This document shows positions 48,956 through 61,700 of a stretch of DNA of 64,000 nucleotides, piece after piece (the first letter of the stretch is position 1; each line of letters begins with the position of its first letter). The position numbers and the translations under genes were made by a program. The notes beneath the pieces were generated by a model. That model made no database searches, was not told the origin of the DNA, and saw nothing but the letters and a program-made list of their open reading frames with translations. This stretch comes from Galbula dea (lineage: Eukaryota > Chordata > Aves > Piciformes > Galbulidae). Location: the NCBI GenBank assembly GCA_013399015.1, contig VWZX01005643.1, forward strand, positions 539,711 through 603,710, read 5' to 3'.

Positions 48956-51900
48956 ACAAGATTCAGCAGTTATTCTGTTTACAGTGATCAGCTAAATTGT
49001 AGGTATTTTCCATTCTACAGTTGAAATCAGTTTCAAGTATTTGGGAAATGAGGTGGAAAAAGGACAAAGGGAAAAATAAAACTTTAAAAGACCAAAAGGT
49101 GAAGTAAGAAAAAAATATATGCTGAAATTCTGGCAAGTTTGTATCCCCACTTTGACTGATACCTCACTTTTAGAAGGCTTCCATTTTCAGAAGACTCAAT
49201 GGAGCCTTGAACTTCCCCTCTCAGAGTCAGTCAGTGCCTTTGATATCTTTTCAGGAAAAGACAGGAATGCACAGGAGTGGTAAATACACAACTTCTGATG
49301 GATTTACATGGCCACGTTGCCCTTCTCCTAAGTGCAGCTTCAGTAAACATCAACAAAATACACGAGGTGCTCTCTTTTCCTGCCTGAAGCCAGTCAGTTA
49401 AGACAAAACACTTCCTCCCAACTTGAAGGTTTTCTTCTCTAAGTTAGACACTTTAAACAAACATTTAAGAGCAGCCAGATCATCATGTGTGCCCAAGCAA
49501 ATGCTTGGCACCAAGACAGTCACAGGTGGAACATTTCCACCTTCCTGTTCTTCAAGCAGTCTTGGTCTTGGATCAAGACAGAAGAGTTTTTCAGCTCCTC
49601 TTACTCATGCTGTCAATAAAGTCCCCTAGGAGCCCATCCTGCTGGAGACAACATTAAATTTAACTCACAAACCTTCCCATTCCCTGTTCTCCATCTACTT
49701 TCAACACAGAATTGTCAGTGAAGCTGGGTTCATTCAGCCTAGGGATTCTCTCACTGTAACATCCTTCCAGCTGGATCTGCAAACTACTTCCCTAACCTTC
49801 TTGCATCACATGGAAGTCAAGATCTGAATTAATGTAGCTCATTTGAATGGGGGATACAACCATCACATCAAAAGGGTAAATAGAAGATGCTTCATTTAAT
49901 TTTCTCTGGTGAGAACAGGCTTCTTGATGCCCCCTGGTAGAAAGATGGGGCTGCTATTTGCTAGGTAGTTTCTAAAACACTTATAAAAGAGTTTGTGTTG
50001 ATCAGTAATGTACATTCAATATCCAACATTCATTAATTCCCTACATGTAAGCTACACTGCATAAAAGAGCTGCCAGCAGGCATCTAACCCAAAGTATGCT
50101 GCAGAGCACAGGATACCTTAGAAACAGGGCTGAAACCAAACATTGTTAGGTCTCTGGGATATCCTGTTGCCTGTAAATGGACAGAGGTGACAGCTCTTGC
50201 CAGGCTGTTCTCTGACAAGAGTGCCTCAATGCCACAACACACCTGCATGGGTAAATTAGGTATTAGGTCACATCCCACAATCCACCTAAGTCTTCATAAT
50301 TAATTAACTTATTAAGGAAGGATAGAGATGCATAATCTCTGTGCCCTTCTTTCCCCAACTCCTGTCAACACCTCTGAGTATAGTCTACAGGGTAGCATCA
50401 GGAGGCCAAGTGTCTCTCTTATTTCCCAGAGCTCACTACCAGCTGTTAAACCTGAGTACTCCACACAGCACTAAAACCTAAAACCTGCCACCTTTAGTTT
50501 CCATACAGGTGTCAGAGTTGTAACATGTACAACTAAATTGATGAGAAAATCATTCTATATAATGAGCATGAAAACAGCATGTCTGTCAGAAAGAAATCTC
50601 TAAATGAACACAAACCATAGCTGAAAAAAAGAAATCCAGCCAAATTTAAAGTTGTATACACTAGTTTTTCAAAGCACACAAGGAGTCTGAAGCTTCTGGT
50701 TTGGGGTGGTTTATGGTACACTTCTAAATTGATTTCTTATAGTCCCCTTAAAAACTCCATCCCAAAGATTTTGGTGCTCACACAAAACATCTGGCTGGAT
50801 TAAACATTATAATTCCTCATTTCCAATATTTCTTTGTCTGAAAAGTACCTCCTATACTCTTCCTCTCACATGGCCACATAAATCCATTTATTTGGAGTAG
50901 AAGCAGACTGCAGGAAGCCAGCCAGCCCCAGGAAGAACTGGTGCCAGGTGGACTTCCACCACAATGACATCAGTGAAAAAAATAGTCAGATTGCTTCTCT
51001 CTGATGTGTGTCTGTAATTTCAAACAGGAGCAGAAAACTGAAAACATAAGGTTATTCAACTCCTTTTTTTACTGTTTATAGAAGGACTGTAGAGAGGTTA
51101 TTATAGATTTTATTGGTTAAATAAATAATGTCTGTTGCTATCTCCACTTAATACTGAATTTCTGAGTGTTCACACTAAAAAGAGCTAATAATGATTTAAT
51201 ATTAACTTCTCTTTTACTAAAAGAAATACAAATAAATCTTGTCAAATAATTGACAATTGATTGAGAGTAGACTTGTTTATTTGTTTTTCCTTAAGACAGA
51301 TTAGCTAAAATCAAAATGAAAGTCTTTACCAGAGCAATGCACTTCCCAGGTGAGAATTAACTTTCTGAGGCCACCAAAGGCAAACCCTGACTGCAGGGTA
51401 GGCTCATCTTTTCCCTGTGTCAGGCCTGAAAGAAGCCTGTCCAGACTCCCCTTTACAGTGTCCATCAATGTCCATCTCTTCTTCTCCCTTTGGATAGAAT
51501 CAAAGTTGATCTAGCACCATCCTTCCCATCAGAAAGCTCTGTTAGGTGGCTAATCTTGGGAGCAGCAATTTAAGCTCATAACTGCTGTTCTGAACCTTCT
51601 GTATTTATCTGACTGTGTGGAAGCTTCCTGGTCCCAACCCCTTGCTGCCTTGTTCTCTGTCTGGGTACAGTTCAGAAAACAACTGGTGGTTGGTTTTTAA
51701 CCTGTATGACTTCTGTAAGAAGCTGAAGCCCACCCCTCCTGGGCAGCCTTCACAAAGCTTGGTAAGCATCCAGTTCTCTAAATCTAAATGAGCAATCTCT
51801 ACTGTTTTCCTAATTGGACAGATGGATTCAAAGAGCATAACTTACCTCTGGCTTCAATTTCCATCTCTTATTTATAATGTCCAAATTAGCAGAACAAACA

Positions 51901-52353
51901 GACAGCAGAAGGAGAGCAGGAGGTAGCACTTGGTGCCTTTGGGGGAATGTGTTGTTCTGCAGAAGTGGAGAGCACCCCCAGGCCCTACCCTCTCTGCAAA
52001 CAGCCTGCCTAGCCAGGCAAAGCTACAAATACACACAAGAAACAAAACTGGAGCAGAAAGAGGGTGCCAAATGTACTGCATCCTTTGGACAACAATGGTA
52101 GCAACTGTCTTCCCAACAAATGATGAAGATTAACTTGCAGTTACTCTAGCACATAAGTTTCCAGAATTTTTCAGCACAACAAACTATTGAAGCCAATTCT
52201 GTTTCCACTGATGTCAGTGGTAAATTCTCAATGCAAACAGAAGAAGTAACCTTGCTTTTGACAAGAAAAACATCCCTTGGTGGAAAAAAAATACCCATCT
52301 ATCAAACTTTCCAGCACTATGAGTTTTGTTTTCTCAGAACTGATTCAATAAGT

Positions 52354-52412
52354 TTTTCTCCTCTCTCTCTATATATATATAAAACACTCCCCAAAAATAC
52401 TTACACACACAC
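52354..52412. repeat. CT / AT / CA compound microsatellite
   Basis: CTCTCTCTCT is followed directly by ATATATATAT, and a short ACACACACAC run lies 20 bp further on. Confidence 0.85.
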
Positions 52413-55400
52413 ATGATGGTTTGCAAACAAAGAAGAAAGTTTTGTTGAAATGTGGGGTTTCTAGATAAAGTGTATGCATATAAAGTGTACAGAGGTTGAG
52501 GGATGAGGTTCTTGCCTGCTGATTTGAAGGGAAGTTTACTGTAAGATTTCCAAAAGATGGTGTTCAACATGGTCATCATTACAATATCTGGATTTCTCCT
52601 TTTTGTTGAGTTCCTTGTCATGGTCATAGATGCTTTTAGTTAAGTTTCAAACCTAGAAGGGCAAGTGCTGTTACTATGAAAGTGAAAGGAATATGACAAA
52701 GCAATGAAATTACAATCCTTAAAATTAAGATATGACAGCACATGTTGGCATTAGTGATGTCAGCAATGGGTCACTAACTTTAGGGGACACAAAGCAGACT
52801 TGGAGAAGGAATAGAAAAATGCAAGACCATAACATCAAGTGTAGAAAAAAAAATAAAGTCACAGGTACATGATAGAAAAAATATTTGTGGAAGCAATGAT
52901 GCTAAAAGAGACTGAGGCATCTTGCTGAATAATCTACTGAGCAGGAACCCCCAATGGGAAACAAGAGAGAGGAGAACTGGAGGTGCCACCAGGGAATGAG
53001 GTATGCATTGCTGTGCTCTGCCCCTTGTGCCAGAGTCCACACACTGAAAAGACAATTAAGCAGCTTAAAATACATAGAAAATAACTAAAAAACCTCACTA
53101 AAGGTCTCAAAAGTCTCCTCCTGTTTCCTAGGTCTGAGTCAAAGGTAAGAGATGAGTTGATCATGACCTGTAAACACTCATGGAGAGTAAAAAAGTAAAA
53201 GTATGGACATTGAAAAAGTATAATCCGTACCCAACTACATCCATTCAAATTCAAAACAAGAATGGAAAACTCCATAGAGAACCATAAATGCTTGACCAGC
53301 TTCCCAGGAGATGTGGTGGGTACTCAGGCCCTGCAAGCTTCAAGGCAGGACCCATGTTCCTACACAGAGGTACATGCCAGCATAACCTAGAGCCATAAAG
53401 TGGGTGCAGAAATCTCTGGGCAAAGTTTCAGGGTAACCATAGATCAGAGTCACAGTAGCTGTTCTGGCCTTTACATAGATATAGGTAAAGAGATATATGC
53501 AAGAGATAGCAGGACACAGATTTTAACTCAAAAAACCTTGGTGGGAAAGGTAAATTCCAATGCTTAATGACAAAGTCTAATTGGAAGAGATTCTAATCAA
53601 TATAAGCCAGCCTGAAGCACAGTTGGGCTGCCACCCAGCCTGTTCTTACACTATCTGAGCTGGGTAAAAGTCTGCTTTCCCAGCCAATTCCCAAGCACTA
53701 GTCATGAGTTACCACTTTTCCCCCAGCTCTCCCTTCCTTCCATGCACTGCTTCTGCTCCTCGTTTCACTGCCCTAACCACTCCCTAACCCAGTGCTTTCT
53801 AAACGAGCAGACCCAAAATATTGCTTTGAAAGCTTTTAAGCAAGCCTAGCTCATTTGAGTTTTGACAAATGGGGGTTTTTTTCCCCCCAGGTTTGTTATA
53901 CAGCCCTGACCCTTATTTGTATGGGGGAGTCTTGTAATTGGTTTGCAACATCATCAGTCACCTCCTCAGCAGCTGTGTAGAGAAGGAATGGTTTATGACC
54001 ATATCAGAATGTCCTGTCTGGGAAAATATTCTCCCATGCTCACAGTTTGCTCATTTAAGTTTTACTGTAATAGATTTCTTTATCCTTGTGCATTCTCACT
54101 GTTTCTGATACAGCTATGCTGGGGATCCAGTGTCAGCACTCCATATTATTTTATGAATCACTGACATTTTTGCAAAGACATAATCCAAGTGCTGCAGAAA
54201 ATACAATGTTGGGGAGATTTCTAGACTTTCTGAGGAAGTTTGAGTCCAGACCACAGCAGATCACAGATGTTTCTTCTACATGTTAGGAGCAAAACAGCTC
54301 TCAGATGTGCTCAGACGAGCACTACTGCACAGACTTGCAGCTGTCTAACATAGGCACCAATGTTTTCAAATTAGGGCTCACTTCACCAAAGCTGTAGTGT
54401 TCCAAAGAAAGCTAAAGAAATCATTGCTTGGAGCACACAATACCAATCCAAAGCATGAATACATGTTATTTCAGTTTTTTGGTGATGACAGGTTTGTTAA
54501 TATACCCTTGAGACTGAAGCCTGAAACCCATACTTATATAAGCAACCTTTCTACATGTGACTGTACCAGATGAGCTCAATAGGCACAGCCTATTTGTGGG
54601 GACTTTTGGGTGAAGCTGTATTTAACACTTTCTGCTGGGGATACAAAGTTGAGTCTTGTTTGCTCTCTAAGCCATCAGATGACTCCAGGCACAGTAAGCT
54701 GCGTGGGTGTGAGGGGAGAACAAAAGATCCTGCAGAAGTGACTGTCTATTTGCTGGCTTTTGTCTTAACCAAGCCTGTAATTCCTTTTGTATTAGTCACA
54801 AGTCATGGTGGTAACAAAAACACATAGAATACCTTACTTTGACAAAACATCACTGGGCTGCAGGGAAATGAAACTACCTCTTCCTACCAACAAGTCTTTG
54901 AACTTCCAGGAGCTGAAGTTCTTGAATATGAAAAACTGACAACTTGGGTTTCTTTCCTTTTTAATATTATCTATTTTACTTTAGGAAAACATTTACTTTT
55001 AAATATGAAGATAAATATGAGAACAAGACTGGTTACTCGATTCCTAAATTTACTTCAGGTCATGTTGAGTGGCCACCTCATGACAGGGGTGGAGGAAAGC
55101 AGGGATGAAGTTGCACAAGACAAGGAGACTTCCCTCCCCACTCTTACCTGGGTGTGTAGGGCTTCTGTAGCAGTGGCAAAGCAGAGGTTGTCCTTTCCCC
55201 ACTTCCAAAAAGAAAAGATTTCCATGAGAAAAAGGCATGAAGGTAGGAAAACAGCTGTGAACCCCATTTGTGCAGGGCTGGGGGTTAGAGGTGGCCAGTC
55301 TACAAGCTGTAAATCACCAGGAGCACGCCTTTCACAAAGCCAGTGGCTCTGGGGGAGTGCTGGGGGCTGGGCAAGCAAGACTTCTGCAGCAATTGCACAA

Positions 55401-55462
55401 GCAAACTGTTAACAGCACAAACATAAAAGCAGTGGCTTTTGTGTAATCTGGATATGGGAATA

Positions 55463-55730
55463 GTGATAAGCCTAGGGGAAATGGATATAAACCAAAGAAG
55501 GGTAGGTTTAGATTGGATATTAGGAGGAAGTTCTACACCATGAGGGTGGGGAGACACTGGAACAGGTTGCCCAGATAAGTTGTGGAAGCTCCATCTCTGG
55601 AAGTTTTTAAGGCCAGGCTGGGCAACCTGATCTAGTGGCAGGTGTCCCTGCCAGGCAGAGGGGTTGGAACTAGAAGATCTTTAAGGTCCCTTCTCACTCT
55701 GGCAATTCTATGACTCTATGATTCTATAAT
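55463..55730 (+). mobile_element. CR1 LINE 3' end
   Basis: Starts AGGGGAAATGGATATAAACC, runs through TTGGATATTAGGAGGAAGTT and AGGTGTCCCTGCCAGGCAGA, and ends in the tail CTATGACTCTATGATTCTAT. Same subfamily as the copies at 7295 and 16271 (inverted relative to them), with modest divergence. Confidence 0.95.
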
Positions 55731-58700
55731 ATGTATGTACAAAACAATCTTCTGACACCTCCCTTCTGCTGGAGGACAGGGGCATCCCCAAACTGTACTT
55801 TCACAAAGGACTGAGGGTTTGTGCCTTAAGTGCCTCATGATGGTGCCAAGATTTTAAGCAGCTGACTTGGGTGATGCTGAGTGATGAGACAGCTTCTGAA
55901 ATCATGGCACCTTGCATCAGAAAATCCTTCTGCAGTCCATGATTTCTCTATGATACACCATTTTGAAGACAAGTAATGTTTTCACACACTACTCTAGCTC
56001 AAAGTAGGAAAGTAAAGCTTTTCCTCACCCCCACCCCTCTTCTTTTCCTTCCTCCAATAAAAGAAATATTACCCTACTGAGATCAGCCAGATACAGAAAT
56101 TGCTCAGCAGGGAAAACTAGAGGGAATTCCAATCCCTTTTGGGAGGGTCAATTGCATTAGAGAGGATTTCCCTTTGGGAAGGGATATCTGATAAAGTAAG
56201 ACAGGCCACAGAGGCAGCAGTGTTGGGGAATCACTCCAGGCACTGAGATTCTCTCCTTCTCCAAGGACCAGTCCCAGCAGCTCTTCCTAAGGATCTCACA
56301 CTTCCACCACCACTTTGCAGACTTCCTGTCTCTGAAGCTAAGTCATTTAGAGACAACAATTCCCAACACAGCATTTTCCTTTCCCAGCCAACACACTACT
56401 AGCACTTACCAGCAAAACTTACTCTTTGCTCTCTGATGGCCTCTTGCCCTGTTAGTGTTTTACAGATTTCCTTTAAAATACCAATTCCACTACTGGTAGC
56501 AGACAATGATGTGTTCTGGCAGTATAATGCTCTGGAGCTCACATATCTGGGTCCATAATAGTTCTGCCTTTGAAGCAGAGCTCCTCAAGGAAGCAGTAAA
56601 TTCAATGCTCTCCCCCAAACCCACAGAGGAAGCTGGAGAAGGTGGTCACAGTAGACATCCAACCTCAGAAGACTCATGTGATACCAGTGCTGTTGTCAAT
56701 TGCTTCTTTCCAACTCAGTTGCACAATGTGTCATTTTCAGTTAGTGGCATGTCATGGACTTTAAATCATAATGTCTGTTTTGTTTAGCTTCACTCATCTC
56801 TCTCCATCCCTACAAGCCTGATATTGCAGCAGCCAAACTCTCAGTTTTCCATTAAATAGATGGTGTATGAGTAATGAACTTTGGTTTCTTGGTGCTGTCC
56901 TGTAATTTTGCAGTGCTAAGTATAGCTTAGAGTCTGACTCCTCAGCATTTTCCAGGAGCTTCTGTATTATTTTAACACCATCCTCTTGTTATCCAGGGTA
57001 GGATAAGAGGTTAGAGTCCAAACCCAAACTTCCCTGCAAATTGCTAGTTTACATGCTCACAGCCTCTTGTCAGGATTTCTCTGTCAAGTACATCCCTGCT
57101 AGTTCAAGAGACATCCCCAGTCACCTGTTTACTCTTCTAGCAAATCTAATCATCTAAAAACGCCCTCAAGAGTTTTCCAGACAGCATCTGCAGATCCTGG
57201 GCTGCAGGTCTTAGACCTTCTTCCTCCTGTGTATCAATCACCAAGCTGCACTCTTACAGCAAGGGAAATGGTAGCCACAGCATCTCAGGGCTTCCACTCT
57301 ACCACTAGGCTGCTTCCTGAATTTCAAGAGGACAGTTGGGATTTGTTGGCTTAGCTTGGGGTTTTTATGTATGTATAAATGCTTTCCACATCCCCACCTT
57401 AGAAGCAGCACGGTTCTGAGGTGCTGTTGTCACTTACTTACACCCATGCACCAGCCTAGCCCCAGTCTTCTGCCATCCTCTCAACTCCACTTCATCCTCT
57501 TGCCCACAGCATCTTTAACAAAGCAAACACTCAAGGTATTTGGGCACCCATTAAGAGCAGATCAGCATCATTAGCACCATAATGACTAATAGTCATTAAG
57601 CACTGCTCAGCACAGTGGGAAGTCTTCTGTAATGCATATCCATGGAAAATTTTACAACCCTGGAGAAGTAGAAAAAGCCCAAACAACAAACAGCTCTTAA
57701 AAACAGCTGGGTTAGAGGTTGAGTTACACCTTGTTAAATTTGCTTTCTCCTGCCTCAGTTTGGTTTACAAATCCCAGAAGTTTGGGGGTGGTTTATTTTT
57801 AGCATTCAGGAATTTTTGATCAGACAAATGGTTTCCTGACAAAGCTTCTGATAATGTTGTACTTTTTGCCTGCCTTAAGCACTTCTGGGCTGAATTTATT
57901 AAGGATCTTATCAAAAGATCCTCTGTGTGTCTACATGGCAAAGCCTAACCAGGAAAAACTGAAAAGCAAGCTGAGAAAACTACTTCCTTCTCCCTTTATG
58001 AACAACTACTGAAGGCCAGCTCAAATTTAGGAGTCTAAAAAAGAAGGTTTAGTTGCCAGATGAAAGCACTTCAGGTGTCCTTGGCATCAAAGAGCTACCA
58101 CATCTTCAGTGCTTGCTGTGGCACTTTGAACACACCTTTCAAAACATCTGCCTTGCCTTTGCATTCATTTGGCAAGTGGAGTTGCTGAATCCAAGTGGAG
58201 AAAACGACTTGGGGCAGGGTTCTTGCTAGCAGCACCCCAACAGAATAGCATAGGAATATTGCAGAGATGATGTTGGTGCAGGAGAATCAGGGTAAAAAGC
58301 ACAAATGAAGAAACATGCCCTGAGGATAGCTTCCTTCCTTCACCAGCACCTCCCTGACAGGGCAGTAGGGATTGCAAAAGTAATTAAGAACCAAAAGTAA
58401 CTAAAAGATCAGCACTCTTGGACCCTTTGCAACCTTAAGGGTGCTGCCAGGGCAAACATATTTATGTCTTTCTGAAATTCTGAATATGATTTAATAAAAT
58501 ATCTGACTTGCTAAGTGTCTTAAGTATTTGAGGCTGGTATACATTTTGTCTTACACCTCCTCACACATGGCCAAGCCTGTATATCCCAATTTCCTGATAT
58601 TACTATGATGCCATTACTTTGGTCTTCTTAATCCTTTCACCATCTTTCCTAACACATCCTGCCTCTGCTCCAGTCCTCCTTACATTTTTTCCCCCCCTCT

Positions 58701-61700
58701 GCACACACCCCTCCCAGAAAACAAGAACTTAACTGGGAAATCAAGAAAAGTTCAGGGATCTTAGCACTTCCTTAGACTCCTAACCAAAATTACTCCACCA
58801 GACTACCGAATCCTTAGGATACAAATGAAACACAAGGTGCAGAAAAGCTCCTGGTTTTTCCCTCCAAAGCTGGAAAACAACAACAGCAAAGGTGATATTT
58901 CTGGCTGTAGGAAAGTTCAGCTTTAGAAAGCCAGCATAAAAGTGCAATTTCCAAAATCTGAGCCATCAAGACTGGGTGACAGTTAGCCACCATTTATTGC
59001 CCAGAACAACGTTGCACAGTGTTATTCAGTACAACCCTCTGCAGTCATGTCCAGTTGCTCAAAACCTACAGTTGTCATATTTGTTTCTATAGCACAAGCT
59101 ATAGAAAGATCCTTTTCTGTCTCCTCTACCTCATCCTCCTCCCTCAAATATTTTCCTTACTTTCATTTAATCTTGTGGTCTTTATGCAATATTTCTGGGT
59201 TTTCAGGGCTCTTCCAGTCTATGTGCATGGTTTACAAACTATCCCTTTAGCCTCTTTATGCAGAGCTGTGTTTGCAAGTGGATGAATCACAAACCTCATA
59301 CTTTTTTTTCTTAAAGAGAACTTATTTCTACTGAAAATCCAGAATTGCAGTTTAGCTACAGATTTTATAGATATTTTATGTCTCAGGGGGGGAAAGAGAA
59401 ACTTGAGGCCAAACTTCCACTACCCTGGCAATGTTCAGAAATAAAGTGGGAGGGGAGGGCAGGCAGAGGAGATGACAGGAGGGTTAACTTGCAAGGAAAT
59501 GCTTGGCTCATTGGGCATTTGCCTGTTTTCAGGGGCAGTTCCATCATAAAATTAGAACTGGAGAGATTAAAAAGAAAAAGTCTCACTCCAGTGTCTGCCA
59601 GAAGAAACAAACTGAACTTTCCTCTTCACTGGGAAGAGCTACACTGAGATCAAGGCTACAACCAGTTGAGAGGTTCATGGAAGTTACTGAATTGATGATG
59701 TCAAATTGCTCCACCACTGAATGCCTTTGACACTGAGTGAATAAAATGTTTGTTCCCAGCTTAGAACTACTGGCTTGCATAGCAATCATGTAGCCAACCT
59801 AAACGACCTTCTTTGCAGAAAGGAAGTCAGCACAATGGGGTAGGCAGAACCTCAAAGCAGAGCTGGTTCTGTCCCTACGAGCTGCCAGGCTAAGGCTGGA
59901 GCAGAAGAAAAGCTGCCAGTAGGAAAGGCAAGAGCTGGACAAACTGTACAAAGAATTGCTTTAAAGAAACCTTGCCTCCTGTCTGGGTGAGCTAGCATGT
60001 GGAGTGTAGGGAAGATGCTGAAGGAGACAAGTCCAAGTCCTGGAGGACTTCGGTTTCTGAGGGCACCACTTCGTGAGTGGCAAAGCCCAAGGGTGGATTG
60101 TAGCCCTGGCTGCTTTCTTTGTGCTGCTTTGTGCACCTCCTACATGAATCCTCTATGAATCAGATGCAAAACCCCTTGCAAATAAAAACAACCCAATAAC
60201 GTTTGCTTCTCCTGTAAAGTTTCTACAAGGACAAACTCTAAGTGGTGCTCACAGAGACAAAGGGAAAGTTAACTATGCCTTGTGCTTTTGCTTGGTCACT
60301 CAGGTGCCAAGGACACCACTGTGGGTCTGCAGTGGAAAAAGGATGGTGGTGGCTTATTGCTGCAGAGACAGCTTCTGTCCTTCTAGAGCTTCAGAGCTTG
60401 CAATTCCCTGCTTGGGAATTTACAAACTAGTTTATAAGCTAACAGAAACAATGCATATCATGGACAAATGCTTTCCATTAGAAGTTCTCCTTTTATTAAA
60501 TAATGATTTGCTGAAGACATCAAAATGAGGCTGGCACAGAATAAGAAAGCTTCAACTTGCTTTTGTCATCTTACAAAGACAGTTTAAATCTACTTTTTTA
60601 ATAAGCATTTCTAATCCCCCAAGTTTCTTCAGCCTAATTCTCCCTGACAACACAGTGGCTAGTCTCTAAGATTATATTTATTCTGTATCTGCTCAAAGAC
60701 AACCTGTCAGGGAACAGTGCATCAGAGAATGAGGGGTGGGCCTATTTCAGGGACACTCTGTGGCAGAGAAGTTCTTGAAGAGCACAAGATACAAAAGTCT
60801 AATTCTTCCCTTGAACTGGGCTCTGGGAAACCCAATTTTGGATTTCCAGTTCCCTCTGCAGAGGGAACATCCAGGCATATGGGAGGGTGGGTGGGAGGGA
60901 GCAAACATGGCACAGATGGCAGCAAATATATTTATGTACCCTCTCCACAAGTTGCTGATTGCTGTCCTCCTTCAGAGCAGAAGGAGAACATTGTCCCTTG
61001 TCCCTTCTTACCTCCTTCAGACAAAGGTCCATCCAGTGGGCAGGGCTTGGGTTGCTGAGGAACTTGCTGTGGGTCTTCAGTGCAGTTAAATCCTCCCTCC
61101 TCTGCTGCAAGCTTGGCACCTACAGCAGTAGCTCCAGCAGCTTTTCCTTTTTTGACTGAAGGCAGGAAGATTTATTATCATTCATAGTGCCTTGATGATG
61201 CAGTTTGCCTGCTCCTTTCCACACTTATTACCTCTTCAGACTTCAATCTGCACTGCCAAAGACTAAATACTTTTTGCAAGGCATATTTTAAAGTATGTGC
61301 CATTTATAAAAGCATAGGGGCAATTTGATTCATTTTCTTCTGCTACCAAACCTTGTATTCCAGGTTTGTTTCTGATTGGTTTGGGTTTTTTCCCTTAAAT
61401 CAGAAAAATCTATTATAGCAGCAGCACAATGCTGTCTTGTGGGCTGAGACATGAGTCTTAACAAGCAGACAAAGCACTTCTTCAGAATATTCTTGCAAAT
61501 ATCAACAAGTGTGATGCATTCCCTCATTCCAACTACATTTCTGATACTTGGAATAGGAGCACAAAGAATCACTGCAGCTGTGTTCAAGCCTAAACATTCA
61601 ACACAGCCAATGGCAAAAGCAAAGCATGAGTTGTATAAATAGCAAATTACAACATCATTTAGTGCTCTTGTTATGTTCTACTTGAGGGAATACAGCATGT

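Noticed and set aside
53280..53350. Possible CR1 fragment (TTCCCAGGAGATGTGGTGGG)
   Set aside because: Only a short, weak resemblance and no tail; not enough to call.
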